A DNA stretch of 64,000 bases, taken from positions 15,091,511 through 15,155,510 of the forward strand of contig NC_088210.1 of NCBI RefSeq assembly GCF_037126465.1. Reading direction: 5' to 3'. Below the pieces are notes generated by a model, which saw nothing but the letters and a program-made list of their open reading frames with translations, did not search any database and was not told the origin of the DNA. Below are positions 1 through 22,362 of this stretch, one piece after another (positions within the stretch are counted from its first letter, which is position 1; each line of letters opens with the position of its first letter). This DNA comes from Ornithodoros turicata (lineage: Eukaryota; Arthropoda; Arachnida; Ixodida; Argasidae). A program made the translations under genes and the position numbers.

Positions 1-397
1 AACCCAAACAGAGCTTTGTTTTGTGTGCAAGCAATATTTTTTCAGAAATATATTATATGTTTACTATATTTTATTTGTCAAATGGTGTGGGGCCTCAAGG
101 TCATCTTGAGTCCCTCTTGTGGCCATTGAGAATCGGCGTGGCGAAAGTTCTCGCGTCGTCTGCAAACTGCTGAAAACGTTTATGACAACAGAAGTTTTGT
201 GTTTGTACTGTTTGTACTACTGACACCTTTTCAGAAGGCATTGTCTTTATCTTAACTTTTTGCTTGCAGCAGCGCTGCTCTTTGTTATCAAAAACTTCAG
301 GTTCTAGCTAGAATGCATGTGTTTCATGTGTCAGTTTTTGGAGCACACCAGTTTTTATCACATTGCCGCTAGACCGAATTTTTTTCCTGCACACGTG

Positions 398-423
398 AAC
401 GTTGTTATAATGAGGGTTTACTG
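398..423. mobile_element. Pogo-like MITE terminus fragment (intronic)
   Basis: GTTATAATGAGGGTTTACTG resembles one end of pogo/Tigger-type MITEs. No partner end is visible. It lies in the intron before the first exon present. Confidence 0.4.
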
Positions 424-627
424 TATTTTGATTTGCTCACCTTTGAAGAGAGTCTTCAGCTCAGGAGCTCTAATGGGGTAGCATACCACCGGGTGAACGT
501 TGGCAGGTAGCTTGGGGGGGGAGTCATTAGATCAGCTGACCTGTAAACTAGGGTCTTGGAGCTGGCAAACACTTGCTTTTTCATGTTACGTGGCTTGAGG
601 TTCTAGCACAGCTGTGCACATTACTGA

Positions 628-10595
<9,968 letters not shown>

Positions 10596-11270
10596 CAGTG
10601 TCCCACCTCCTGTCTCCTTTCCCCCTACCCCACTTCCTCTTCCCCCACCTTGATCCAAGCGAGTTGCGTGTCTACCTGGCTGGCTCAGGACGCGTTCGGG
10701 GGTGGCGTGCGACACTGCCATCTCTATCCGACCGGTTGTACAGTTTGGTTCGTACGGATTTTTTGTGCGCAAAGGGGGGAGGGACACAGCAAGAAAAAAC
10801 GACGGAGCATTCCGCGGACCCGTCCCCGTCTGCAGCTTACTTAACGACATAGAAGGGGGACTCTAAGCATCTGTAAATTCTTTTGGGCTCTATCCAGTGA
10901 GGTTCTGATGGAATGTGTATGTTTCTTTCCGTAATGCTGCATTAAAAAAGTGTTTTTGTTACACAGAGGGCAGTGATGCTTTTTACGACACCTTCTCTCG
11001 CAGCGTTGTTCCTGGAGGAGGGAGGTGTTTCTTTTTTTTTCCGTAGCTTTGGTAGTATGTTTTTTCTTGAATGTGCCTCTGGTTTGTGGTGCGCGGCTCT
11101 GAAAAAAATGTTACGAGGTCCGTTTGTTGTCTTGTGTAGTGGAGAGATTTGCCCCACATCTTTGGATTGCGAGGCTTGTTATATAATATACATTATACAG
11201 ATATATAGGAAAATTTAAAAATGTATGTAGAAATTTGATGGAGAAATAAATTTGGCGTCCTCATCTGTGT
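10596..11270 (+). other. Chc: Clathrin heavy chain 3' UTR with candidate poly(A) signals
   Basis: Non-coding sequence after the stop. ATTAAA occurs at 10941 and AATAAA at 11245-11250, so cleavage just after 11.26 kb is the likeliest main end. The exact end is inferred. Confidence 0.6.
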
Positions 11271-12229
11271 GTTATGCTGGTGTTAAGGCGAGGCTTTTTC
11301 CAGTCACTGTCTGCAACTATTGCCCGCCTGTGGAGGGTGTGCTGCTAGTATGCTGCAGTGAGTGTGGGATGTTTCAACTCCGTCTCAAACAGAGGTGATG
11401 GTGCTGTGTGGTGTGGGTGTCTGCACTGGTTCTCGCACGCCACGGTGAAGTGTGACTGCGGCTGTAGGTAGCCATCTAAAGTGATGTGGATAATGTAAGA
11501 TCTCTCTGCACACAAAGCACAGAGGCTTATGTCATAAATTGTGCCAATGCTATCGAGATCAGGTGTTTGTGTTTACACCACTGTAGCCGAGTGTTACAAA
11601 TGTCGCAAAACATTTCTAGAGATTGAAAACATAAGAATGGCACAGCTGAGATTACAGCAGTGTTGGTCATCATTTGTCGGAACTACCCATGAATGGAGTA
11701 CTGTAAACATATTTTTTTCTTTTTGCACGACTGCTAAAAAGTCGCGATGCGCAATTTGCGAAAACATTGTGAACAAAAATACTAGAGATGGGAGGAGTCC
11801 AAAGAAGGTTCTGTGAACACACAAATCTGTTATCTCTAAGATTAAAAAAGACAAAGAGCTGCCCTATTGCTCTATGCAGTGAAACTGAGATTGGGGGCCA
11901 CTCCAGTGACATCACCGCTAGTCTTCAGGTATCTGTTATACACATCTGTATGGGGGCCCCCAACGCGTAGTTTTGGAATGCTTTGGTGTGGTGGTAGCAC
12001 GTCAAAGTGCCCCCGCTCCAACGTGGCGCATGCAAAGCGACCTCATTGAGCTATTCAAGTTATGTGACCCCCGCATAGTTCAAAAGAGCTCTTTAGAGCC
12101 ATGCGAGGGTGCAGCGCCCTGTTTTGTTTCACATTACAAAACAACCTCGCTCACAGTCTCTGTACGCAAAGTAGAAATACCGTCAATGAAACATTCGGGC
12201 TTCCACGAATTTTGGAAAGAAGCCGCAAA

Positions 12230-12345
12230 AGATTCATGTTTTCGGATTCTCCAAGAGTAGGTGACGTCACCGAAAGCTCTGGCTGCTGTCTCGGGACAAC
12301 AGCGCGCATCTCCGCTCTCCGCCCCATGTTGGAAGACTACTAGCA
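12230..12345 (+). repeat. Dispersed repeat, direct copy 1
   Basis: Shares GTGACGTCACC, CATCTCCGCTCTCCG and TTGGAAGACT blocks in the same order with 13795-13885. No terminal repeats are seen. Confidence 0.6.
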
Positions 12346-13794
12346 GCTGTTTTGAGGGAGACTGAAATCTACCTTCGATAGGAGTAATGTTGCCAGACTG
12401 GACACACCACGCCGTGGTACTTCAGACTTAGAAATTCATTTTATTTTGAAAACTCGTACGCTGAATTGTGTAACAACCACTGGAGAAATGAAATGAAATG
12501 AAAAAGATGACAAACCTTAAAGGAGGCTTTCAATAAAAATTTCGTAGCATTTCAGAAAGTATTTCGCCCAAAATTTGCCGCCAACGATCTCATAAAGGGC
12601 CCCCAAAGATTCAACATTTCTTTTATGTATGCGCAGCGAATAAAGCAGCACATAGTATGTGTCAATAGACCTTTTTCACGCTCTCGTTGCATCCTGGAGG
12701 CTGCCCAGTGAAACACGCTTGGCGCGCGCCAAAACACAGCCGGCGCCATCTATTGAATATGTAGGGAACCCTCTCCGGCGCCGTCAGGACCACACTGTGC
12801 ATTCACACGAGCAACATCCTCACAGAAGATTCTAGTGGAAGAAAAAGCGGAACACTGCTCACAGAGACGAAGTTCCGTCCCGTCTTATGTTGAGCATTCA
12901 CACGGTGCGGAATATCGGGAGTGGCGTACGGCGCACTTTTAGCAGACGACACCGTCATCGTGTTTCCTGTCGTCTGCTACGGAATATCTTGTGTCTGTGT
13001 CTCAGGATATTTCCCACGGTTAGCAGAGTACGTGAACACTGGACGTTGAGCGCTCGCATTCAGAAAGGTATGACTTTTTCAGCGTCTTCCGCTTCTGCGG
13101 CGAATGTCGCTCGTGTGAATACGCGGACAGAGCATGCGCAGAAGCGTTGCAAAAAAAGAAAAAGAAAAGTTCATGCTTATCTACATCTAATACTCTTGAG
13201 ACAGTCACCCTGCAAGGGGAGGGAGCGCTTCACGTTTATCCTAGAGTCGCTAGTTTATCCTGCCCCACGAAGAAGTTGGCCTCGGAACAGCTCTGCATGC
13301 GTGCATTGTTGGATATAGCATTGTTGAATTGTTACAAAAAGTCAGTAGAATCTAGGCTGATCTTCCTTAACTTCCTCGCCCACTCACTGGCCGATCATCA
13401 GGCCTGACTTTGATAGTGCTGTCGTTTGACTGCTCGGAAGAAAAAAAAAAAAAAAGTGAAACAACAGTGAAACTGTTGAGAATGGCCTTGACTGCCAGTC
13501 TGCGGCAGTTTATCGGTCAAGGTGATGAAGTGCTCTGGCCGCCGTCTGCACGAACATAAATATAAATGTATCTACAGCGTTGCATCAGCAAGTAGGTCAC
13601 CTTGGCTGAGTGGACAGGCAAGGATTTAGCTCGGCCAGTTGGATGCGGGTGGCATCGGCGATGAAGGGAGCAAGTGGATAGAAGTAGCAGACGGCGCCAG
13701 TAACTTATCAGTTTTAAGTTTTACAACAGGGTATGGGTAGCATTAAAAATAGAGAATCTCCACATTATTCGGAGTTTCGGATTATCCGAGTGTC

Positions 13795-13885
13795 ACCAGG
13801 CGGCGACGTCACCATAGAGCTCTGTCTCCTAGCACTAACGCACGTCTCCGCTCTCCGTCCCACGTTGGAAGACTGCCAACTTCGG
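13795..13885 (+). repeat. Dispersed repeat, direct copy 2
   Basis: Second copy of the 12230-12345 sequence. It is preceded by GGAGTTTCGGATTATCCGAG, a short imperfect palindrome. Confidence 0.6.
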
Positions 13886-14647
13886 GTCCCCATAACCGTA
13901 ACAATCTTTTGGGCAATGCGGCTCCTTATTTACTTGAGGGGGGGGGGGGGGGTTATATAAAACGAATTTAATCGGATTATGCAGCCGGCTGCGCGCTCCC
14001 GGCTGAACTCAGGCAACAGTGTGCGAACCGACGTCACCTGAGTCGGTTATGAAGGAAGGCAGTCCGTCACAAAATCCCGTCTGCCGACTCGCAATCTGCT
14101 GCCGAACAGTCGCTGGAAACATTTGCCTTCGTGCTTTCGGTGACATCGGATTGCAACTAGCCCGGCGACGCCCCCAGATAGCGATTGAGAATCTCGCTGG
14201 CATTGCCAAATACGTCACCGGAAGAGGCGGAGCAAGGAAGGGCAAATTTTCACTAAATTCTCCAAACTCCATGTTCTGAAAAAAAAGAAAAGAAAAAGAG
14301 AAATAGAGAGAGAGAGAGAGCAAAGAAAAACAAAAAATAAAGTTATATTCATATACTAATTAATTACCACTTGATAACTCACGTAGCCCACTAGACCAGC
14401 ATTGACCTGGAAGAGGTCTTATTATGAAACCACATTCTCATTACTAGTACATATACAATGCATGGGACTCAGGTAGCCCGAAAAAGGATGGTCACATATA
14501 CAGCATGGTGATATCCCCGGATAGTATGAAAAAGATAGTCATAATTAGTATCAATTTGCACATACACTAATACATACATCAGCATCGGGATCAGCGTATT
14601 GATATGAAAAAGACGCTCAATATCCACTTGAGCATACATATTAATAC

Positions 14648-15365
14648 ATGGGGAAGGCGGGGCAAGATGAAACAGAAATTTGCAATTGAATATGGAATTT
14701 TTATATTTCGTGTTAAAAAAAAGGAAAAAACTAGCCATAGGCACATTCTCAGAGGTCTAGAGCTTCTGATCCGTAAATCAGAACGGACGTGGACTGTTCT
14801 AAAATAAGCACAGAACAAGAAATTCAAAAATGCAGATTGTCTCATCTTGCCCCAACCTTCGGGGCAAGACGAGACATCGCGTGGGGCAAGACGAGACACG
14901 CCGTGGTAATGAACAATACAAATTAGTTTTTTTTTTTTTTTGCAATTCATCCACCAAGACAGCCCCCTTGAGCCCACCGCCCATATGACGTGCAATACAA
15001 CCACATAGAACCTGGTGCTATTTTGCTCCACCGTCTTTTGCAAACAAGGCACCGCCAGTCTGATGTGCAGCCGGTCGCTCGCTTTTGAGCGCGCTTCCGC
15101 TTTATAATATCTTCGGAAACAGGAAAATTTGCTGGAAAATTCGAGGCAATATGCAAAAAAAGGAGTATTTGAGGAACAAGCACAAAGCCACCTAATAGTT
15201 GACTTATCCGTTTCTAAATTACATTAAATTTTAATTAAATTAAATTTAAATTACATTAAATTGTCGCGTCTTGCCCCGTGCATATCATCGGATGAATTAT
15301 TTTTTTCTGTTCAGCACCGGGAAACCAAGAGTGCCCCGTATCTAGACGAATGAATAAAGACATAA
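14648..15365 (+). mobile_element. Unclassified repeat of about 720 bp with GGGGCAAGAYGAGACA motifs, copy 1
   Basis: Near-complete inverted relative of 18500-19245. The motif GGGGCAAGACGAGACA or its complement occurs at least five times in this copy. It also carries a poly-T tract and an AT-rich segment at 15217-15260. No protein frame is seen. The mobility class is unknown. Confidence 0.75.
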
Positions 15366-16054
15366 AATGTGGACGTACACTGACAGAACAAGCCAGCGAA
15401 ACGTTGCTGCACAGATGACAGGCGGCGTCGAACAAGAAATGTCGCGTCTTGCCCCGCCGTACACTACAGCATTGACTGGGTAAGATTTCACGCCTTGTTT
15501 GTGTGTAATATGATTTAAATGAATGCTGAAGTAAATCCAAGAAGATCACCTACAAGAAAAAGAAAAGTAAAAGAAGAAAAGGCAATGTGGATGCAATTGA
15601 CATTTTTCACAATGGCCTATGCGCATGCGTATGACCTCGAGGCGCCGGAGAGGATTATCTCCGTCTTCACTAGATGGCGCACTATGTGGACGACAGAAGT
15701 GGAGACCAGTGGGGCAAGCTTGTCGGCCCCACGCCTGACCGGTTTTAGTCCCTTGTGCTACCCACTTTGATTTGCTTTGACGCGCACCGAGCATGGTTCG
15801 TTGGAGGGCCGCTAGGATACTACGCGTATGTGAAAAAGGTCCATAGAAAAGCCCTAGCCTTTGCAAACTACGCTGGCATCGCTGGAGAGACAGCGGAAAG
15901 TAAACGTAATTATACAAAATGTAATTATATTACAGCGACAGTTCCTGCCATTATTTAGGTACAGGACTTTGTTACTCCAGAGGTATAACTAGTCCGTCAA
16001 CTCTGAAAATGCTACTGCGCCGCGGATAGGATGTCTAGAAACAATGAGGTCACG

Positions 16055-16232
16055 CTCCCTCCTTGCGCCAGACAATGTAATCCGTCATACCCACAGTGCT
16101 TCCGTATTGGCTGTTAAGATTGGTCGCATGACACTACGCTGCGGCAGAAAGTGCGCTCCTCTACTCATGGCGCATGGTGGCGCTGCAGTATTTCTCCTGG
16201 CGCGCTATTGCTTCTCCTTATCTCCAACGGCG
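16055..16232 (+). repeat. Dispersed repeat (about 175 bp), direct copy 1
   Basis: Shares CCTCCTTGCGCCAGA, CATGGTGGCGCTGCAGTATT and CTTCTCCTTATCTCC in order with 20808-20982. Confidence 0.75.
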
Positions 16233-16252
16233 TATGTAGTTGAAGGACGACA

Positions 16253-16310
16253 GTAGGGTAAGGTGGGGCAAGATGAGACACGGGGCAAGACGCGACATTT
16301 TTCCTCTACG
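16253..16310 (+). repeat. Fragment of the GGGGCAAGAYGAGACA repeat
   Basis: TAGGGTAAGGTGGGGCAAGA, then GGGGCAAGACGCGACA. It matches the outer ends of the 14.6-kb and 18.5-kb copies joined directly together, like an internally deleted copy. Confidence 0.6.
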
Positions 16311-18391
16311 CCGCCTGTCCACAGGGGTGGCATCCAATGTATTGCTCCGTAGACGAAAGCGTGCCGGGCGAACGCAATGCATCCTGGACAGGTCCTGGTC
16401 GCACGTCACAGAAAACGTCAAGGCACACGTGACCTTAAAGATGGCTGCGCCCGTGATCGGCGGCCAAACCGTTTGTAAACAATGCGGTTGTAGTTTCTAG
16501 ACGACGTTTTGGATGTTTTTCGATCACGGTAATTATTTTTATCCGATAATCCCGCATTAAAACGCGTAGTTTTACACATAAAGCCTCGTATTGTTGACAG
16601 CTTCCAAAGATGTGATGACGACCGCGCGTTAAGACGTACCGAGCCGATGCAATGTACGTAACTGAGGTGAAATGGGCTACCATGTTGCGGAAGAAGCACC
16701 GCATAGTTTACGCTGGCAAAATATGGTCATCTCTTTGTGTTATGACGGTGAAAATATGTCGGTAAGCGACAAAACGACACGTAAACAAAGTCACATGACC
16801 TCAAAATGACGTTTTCTATGACGTGCGACCAGGACAAGATGGCAGTTTTGCCAAAAGCACCCGCTTGAGGGTAGTTACAACAATGGCGGGTTTGTGTCAC
16901 CCCTGTGCGCATGGAGGAAGGAAACACAGGAGCGGCCCTTCCAACTTTTTGCCATTGGGACGAGCGTGCCAGCTTCGCACTGCATTCTGGGATGCTCCTG
17001 TCTACCATGTGACCGCTCACGTGACCCCAAGAGCATGCGCAGGCCAGCTCCCAAAGCAGACGACGGGAGCCGTGATTGTCTTGCAGTTCAGATATCTGCA
17101 TTGTGACGAACGCCGCGCGTCCAGCTTTATTTGTGTGTGTTCGGAGGTTTACTCTTGGTTTACCCTTCTACTACAAGACCGGTCAGGGTCTGCAGGACAA
17201 CCACGCAGGACTAGAAACATCATTCGCGGCAGCGATGTTTGTGTGACGACGTGGCCGCGTTTTGTGTGTTTGTTGTTGAAGTGGTAAACCATGCCAGTAA
17301 TCAAATTTGTACAACGATGGAGGAAATCAATTGAATCAGCAGCTGTAGCACAGCGCCAGCTTGCAAAGGAACGATTCAAGATGACTCTCTCACAGACAGG
17401 GGTACGAAACAACTGGTCAAGTACGTGCTTACGAAGGAAACGTTATTCGCTGACAGAGCTGCTTTCTGTTGAACGACAGCCGCAACCGCGGTAAGAACAC
17501 GTTAACAAAACGTTGTTTCCGCGGTGGTGCTCACATTTTAAGAGTAAGTGACTTTGGAAAAGCATAAAAGCACGAAAAGCAGCGCGAGCAACAAAGCGTT
17601 GCCAAACCGAAACTTTAGAGAGGATCACGTGGTGGACAGGAAGTAATGGCGGTTTTGACAGGAGCGACCGCCAGAGGGGTCCCACGGAAATCTGCTCGAA
17701 ACGGCCGCTCCTGTGTTTCCTTCCTCCATGCCTGTGCGCCTGTCTCAGAGATGCGTTGCTCCATGCGCTTGAAACTTTACTCATAGGTGGCTCTGCATGT
17801 CCGCTTTATTGCACGTGAGAAAAGACCTCTACCCGAGAAACGTCATCATGACGTTGGTAGACAGACTGAAACCGAAAAAAAATTGGAAGGGGAGGGATGG
17901 GGTTCCACGAAGGGGCACTTGTTCGCTGCCTCTTATTGAAAGAAAAGTAGGACTGAATGTCATTTCAGGGACCATAGTAATCCCCTCAAGACCGTGGCTT
18001 TCGGGCGCGACCTTGTTCGCCCCTAGCTTCGAACATAGTTCAACTCTACCAAATTGGTGGCGCTGTCGAACACTATGACATCATTTGTTTACAAACAGGT
18101 AGAGGTCTGTTGTTCTGATAATCGGTACCGTATAACGAAACATTTTCTTTTCTTTAAAGGTGGTGTACGGACAAAAAAAAGTGCAGTTGAACTGTTTACA
18201 AACAGGGAGAGTATTGTCCGGATTGGTGTTTGCGTTGAAGAGAGAGGGAGAGAGAAAAAATCTGTTACTTTATTGATCTTCATCGTTTTCTACTACATAC
18301 ATAGAACAGAACGGGACTGTGAGGGCGAGCCCTGTATTACAGTCCAAACTAATAACTAATAATAACAACTAATAATAACTTATCACTTCTA
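16311..18391. other. GC-rich single-copy-looking stretch, no confident gene
   Basis: Contains CpG-rich sequence and one short ATG-initiated frame at 17291 (see findings), plus an inverted pair of short blocks near 16905 and 17700 sharing GGAAACACAGGAGCGGCC. I see no coding sequence that I recognise. Confidence 0.4.
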
Positions 18392-18421
18392 CCTGGAATG
18401 TAAAGATCTTTACATTCCAGG
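18392..18421. repeat. Perfect 30-bp palindrome
   Basis: CCTGGAATGTAAAGA is followed immediately by its exact reverse complement with no spacer. Function unknown. Confidence 0.9.
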
Positions 18422-18499
18422 CAGATTTTCTGTAGTCCTTTTTCTTGTCATCTGTGCAGCAGCTTTCCCCGGCTGTTTCTGTTGATATAAGCCCACATC

Positions 18500-19245
18500 T
18501 TATTTCTTTATTCATTCATCTAGATACATGCAAAATATGGGCAGTCTTGGTTATCCGGTGTTGAACAGAAAAAAATAATGCACCCGATGATACGCACGGG
18601 GCAAGACGCGATAATTTAACGTAATTTATTTTTAATGCGATTTATATTTAATGTTATTTAGAAACTGATAAGTCAACTGTATTAGGTGACTTTATGCACG
18701 TTCCTCAGAGATTTCGTTTTTGCATATTGCCTAGGATTTTCCAGCAAATTTTCCTGTTTCCTATGATATTTCCAGCCAAGCAGAAGCGCACGCAAAAGCG
18801 AGTGACCAGCGACTTCTGGTGTTGTTTTATTGCACATCATGTGGGCGCGATGGGCTCGAAGGGGGTTGTATAGGGGCCTGTGGGCTTTACTTTGTCTGCT
18901 TGGATTGCAAAAACTAATTTGTACAGTTCATTACCACGGCGTGTCTCATCTTACCCAACGCGATATCTCGTCTTGCCCCGAGGGTTGGGGGGGCAAGATG
19001 AGACAATCCGCATTTTTGAATTCTTGTTCCGTGCTTATTTTAGACCGGCTACGTCCGTTCTGCGTTTACAGGTCAGAAGCTCTAGACCCCTGATAATGTG
19101 CCTATGGCTAGTTTTTTTTAACACGAAAAATAAAATATAATAAATATAATAAAATAAAAAAAAATAAAAAATAGAATAAAAATAAAAATTTAATATTCAA
19201 TTCAAATTTCTGTCTCATCTTGCCCCCACCTTACCCTATCTAGTA
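18500..19245 (-). mobile_element. Unclassified repeat with GGGGCAAGAYGAGACA motifs, copy 2 (inverted)
   Basis: Inverted copy of 14648-15365. The outer end reads GGTAAGGTGGGGGCAAGATG on the - strand near 19235. Separated from copy 1 by about 3.1 kb. Confidence 0.75.
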
Positions 19246-19845
19246 ATCTAAGTCACGTCCATATCACATACGCGATGGATATTCACTTTACAAACATATT
19301 ATACCTGATGTAGACGTATAGACGCGACCTTTTCATTTTTCATTCTGAACGCAAAACGACGCTATCGAACTCCTTCGCATAGGCTATATGCAAATGCAAG
19401 GTTTCTCCAAGGCCATATACGACATACTCCGATCCGATGCCATGGCGAGGTATGCGCTTCCAGAAGAACATTTCCCTGCGCTACATTCACATCAAGGTTT
19501 ATCGCATCAACTCTCCTTCTGCATTCATTCATGCTGTTGTGACCGCTCCCTGATTGACTCATTAGTATTCCTCCTCCGGTGCGCATTGAATGCAACGAAA
19601 GAAAGAACGTACTTCGTTCGTGAACGTCTTTTTGCTGCAAGGACCCTAGCGTTAGGAACTGATGAGAAGTATGAAAAACGAGCTGATGGTGGCTATTCGA
19701 TGAAGGCGACATTTCCTTGAGTTTGAGGAACGTTTGAGGAACTTCCTCAAATTCGAGGAAATGTTCCTTTATCGAGGGACCTCACCGTGTATTGACATGA
19801 GCGACATTCCGTAGAATGCTCCAGCGGAAGATGCGCGAAAGTATT

Positions 19846-19913
19846 GCAGACGACAGTGCTTAGCAGACGACAGTGCTTAGCAGACGACAGTGCGTAGCAG
19901 ACGACAGTGCATC
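19846..19913 (+). repeat. 17-bp tandem repeat, 4 units
   Basis: GCAGACGACAGTGCTTA is repeated four times, with changes only in the last bases. The last unit runs directly into the TIR of the next hairpin element. Confidence 0.95.
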
Positions 19914-20050
19914 GTACGTTATCACCTTTGCGTACGTAAGGGATGACGTGGTAGTCCTGCGAACTGCGCGAAGCTCTCTTTTTGTTTTGCGCGTGCGCAG
20001 AGCAACCAGCACTATCTCTTACATACGCAAACGTGATTGCGTACGATGCA
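19908..20050. mobile_element. Small hairpin element, copy 1 (143 bp)
   Basis: Ends TGCATCGTACG and CGTACGATGCA. The inverted arms continue through CCTTTGCGTACGTAAGGGAT-type sequence. A short GC-rich loop (GCGCGTGCGC) lies between the arms. Confidence 0.75.
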
Positions 20051-20079
20051 CAAAAACTCATTAATAGTGAGTTTCACTA

Positions 20080-20233
20080 TATCGTATACGCTGTCGCCTT
20101 TGCGTATACATGAGGGATAGTGTGGTAATTCTGTGCAACGCGCAAAGATCTGTTTATATCTTGCGCATGCGCTAATAACGCTACTAACCACTAACGCTAT
20201 CCCTTGCGTACGCAAAGGCGGTACTGTACGACA
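20080..20233. mobile_element. Small hairpin element, copy 2 (about 154 bp)
   Basis: Same architecture as the element ending 30 bp earlier: GTCGCCTTTGCGTATAC arm, TGCGCATGCGC centre and GCGTACGCAAAGGCGG arm. The copies are adjacent but diverged. Confidence 0.75.
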
Positions 20234-21972
20234 TACAGGGTGTGCGCAGATAAACCTAACAGTCATTTGCGCACTCAGCTTGTTGTCTACTTAACTGACG
20301 AACTTCCGGTGGCGCACGATGACGTATTTATGCGTGCAAAATCTACAGAAAAATCGTGGAAGCCATACTCAGCTTTAAAAAATAAACAGGACGACGAAAA
20401 CGTCAGATAGTTTAACAACAGTCTGCATCTCCAAACTATAGATACTTATCCCGCGCGTGTTCCGCGGATATCACATCTGGGGCATACGAATGATTCTAGC
20501 TGCCTTCGCTGTTATGTCGCTGTTAGGTTGCAGTACCATGAACTGTCCGTACAACCGGCTTAACTGTAACGCGCGTGCATGTGGCTTGCGCAGACGCCAG
20601 CGCCGAAGACGAAACCGCTAGGTCAGGGAGCGGGTTGAGACTTGAGACACACGACCGTGGCTGGGACGTAGTTTCAAGCTTATCGGTCAACGCTCCGCGG
20701 CGCTGGCATCTGTGCTAGCCCCACCACCTATATAGTCGCCCGCTCTAGCGTCAGCCTCAAAATATCACTGCACCGCTGATGGGACGGCTGGACACAGAGA
20801 GGCCACCCTCCTTGCGCCAGATAATGTAATCCATCATACTCACTCTGCTTTCGTATTGGGTGTTAAGACTGGCGCATGGCACTATGATGCGACAGAATAT
20901 GCGTTCCCTTATTGATGGCACATGGTGGCGCTGCAGTATTTCTCCTGTGGCGCGCTGCTTCTCCTTATCTCCTTATCTCCAGCGATTGTTACGTTGTTAC
21001 GGTTAAATATGAAGACAACTGTACGTTTGAACCCTCCGCAACACCTAATAAGAAAAGCAAAGAAGTGAACACGTTAAAAATGCAACGAAGCAAAATAACC
21101 CTTCCAAAAACCATCATCAACCTATCATTGTCAACAACGTATGGTCATGGGAAGTATGCCACGCAGAATTAGCCTGCGGAAAACTCAATATTTCCTGACG
21201 ACGCCTCTTTTGATTAAAGTGCCGAGCTAACACTCTCTGACTTAACTCTAGAAGACAGGCCATTTAGGCTTACTCGCGTCCAGCCAGGCCCCGTTTAGCT
21301 TTTGAAACGGCCGTTCTTAATGAGCCCCCCTTTTTCTAAGCTATTCTCCGCGGCTATTTTAGAAATCAATTGTCTCGGGCCTTCCTGACTCTTCCTTTCA
21401 GCGGCCTTCGTAGAATGGCCTTTCGGCGGCCGGAACAATTAGGCTGCAAATCAGCCACTCTTTTCCGCGTTTGGAGCACGACAGTCTTTTTTTTTTTCTT
21501 TTCTTTTCCATCGCGGCTTTGTGTGACGCGGGGAAGAGTAACGGTACATGCCGCCTGAGGTTCAGGTGAGGGCACATCCCGTACGTACGCACACGGAGAA
21601 GCAAAATAAGAAGTCAGATTTCGTTAGCGGGGAAGGTCGCAGCGTCAGCCTCCTGGACTGCCGCGGCTATTGTTTCGCGCTACTGCGGTGGTTGGTCCGT
21701 TTAAGCGTCTACTAGACCTTGGGCCCTCTTACACGAGCGGTGAGGAAGCTCCTCAGTGTAGCCCTCAATAGCTTCAGCAGTGCCGTACGTACAAGCAGCG
21801 TTGTGGACCGTAGCGCGTGTCCGAAGTTACTGAGGAGGAGGACACCACTGCTAGGATTCTCCTCAACGTTTGTGCAAGCGGACCCTGGTACATAGAACGT
21901 ACCGCAATCCCCCATGAAATGGCTGGCCTTCTAGACCAAAGGCGACCTGCTCCTCTTCTGCTCCTGCTCTTG
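20234..21972. other. Intergenic stretch, one repeat copy, no gene seen
   Basis: Apart from the repeat at 20808-20982, nothing recognisable is visible. Confidence 0.5.
20808..20982 (+). repeat. Dispersed repeat, direct copy 2
   Basis: Second copy of 16055-16232, about 85 percent alike by eye. Confidence 0.75.
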
Positions 21973-22110
21973 GCCGGCTTCTACAGGAACTGTGCCTACA
22001 TGTCTGAAAGCGTCTGAGGAAAACACAGGAAAACCCCCAGACACCACAGCCGGCACAGGGATTAAAACCCGGGTACCCCCCAGTCTCGACGTGACATGGT
22101 TCTCTCATTC
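21973..22110 (-). mobile_element. tRNA-derived SINE, partial copy (- strand)
   Basis: On the - strand it carries a B-box-like region and the CCTGTGTTTTCCTCAGACGC body block shared with the neighbour at 22137-22362. The 3' part is missing. Confidence 0.75.
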
Positions 22111-22136
22111 CTTCTCCTCCTCCCCTTCTCCTCTCA

Positions 22137-22362
22137 TGGTGGTGGTGGTTGTGAAAGGGCTTGCCGTTGGCGGCCTCACAGAGGTGGGCAACGTCACGAC
22201 TGACGCCCTGGGGGAATGTGCGTCCTGGGCCGACTTCTAAGGTAACTGTGCCGACATATGCCTGAAAGCGTCTGAGGAAAACCCAGGAAAAACCCCAGAG
22301 AGCGCAGCCGGCACCGAGATTCGAACCCGGGTACCTCCCAGTCTCGACGTGACATGGCCGGC
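22137..22362 (-). mobile_element. tRNA-derived SINE (- strand)
   Basis: Read on the - strand: a head with B box GGTTCGAATCTC, body TTTTCCTGGGTTTTCCTCAG, then GTCGGCCCAGGACGCACATT and a (CCACCA)n tail. The pattern fits the tick Ruka SINE family described from Rhipicephalus; the family name is from memory and not checked by alignment. Confidence 0.82.

Larger units (their letters stand above)
11271..14647. other. Intergenic stretch without a confident gene
   Basis: No reading frame here has recognisable protein similarity. It contains one dispersed repeat pair (12230-12345 and 13795-13885), homopolymers near 13441 and 13938, and a GA-rich tract at 14280-14330. Confidence 0.6.
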
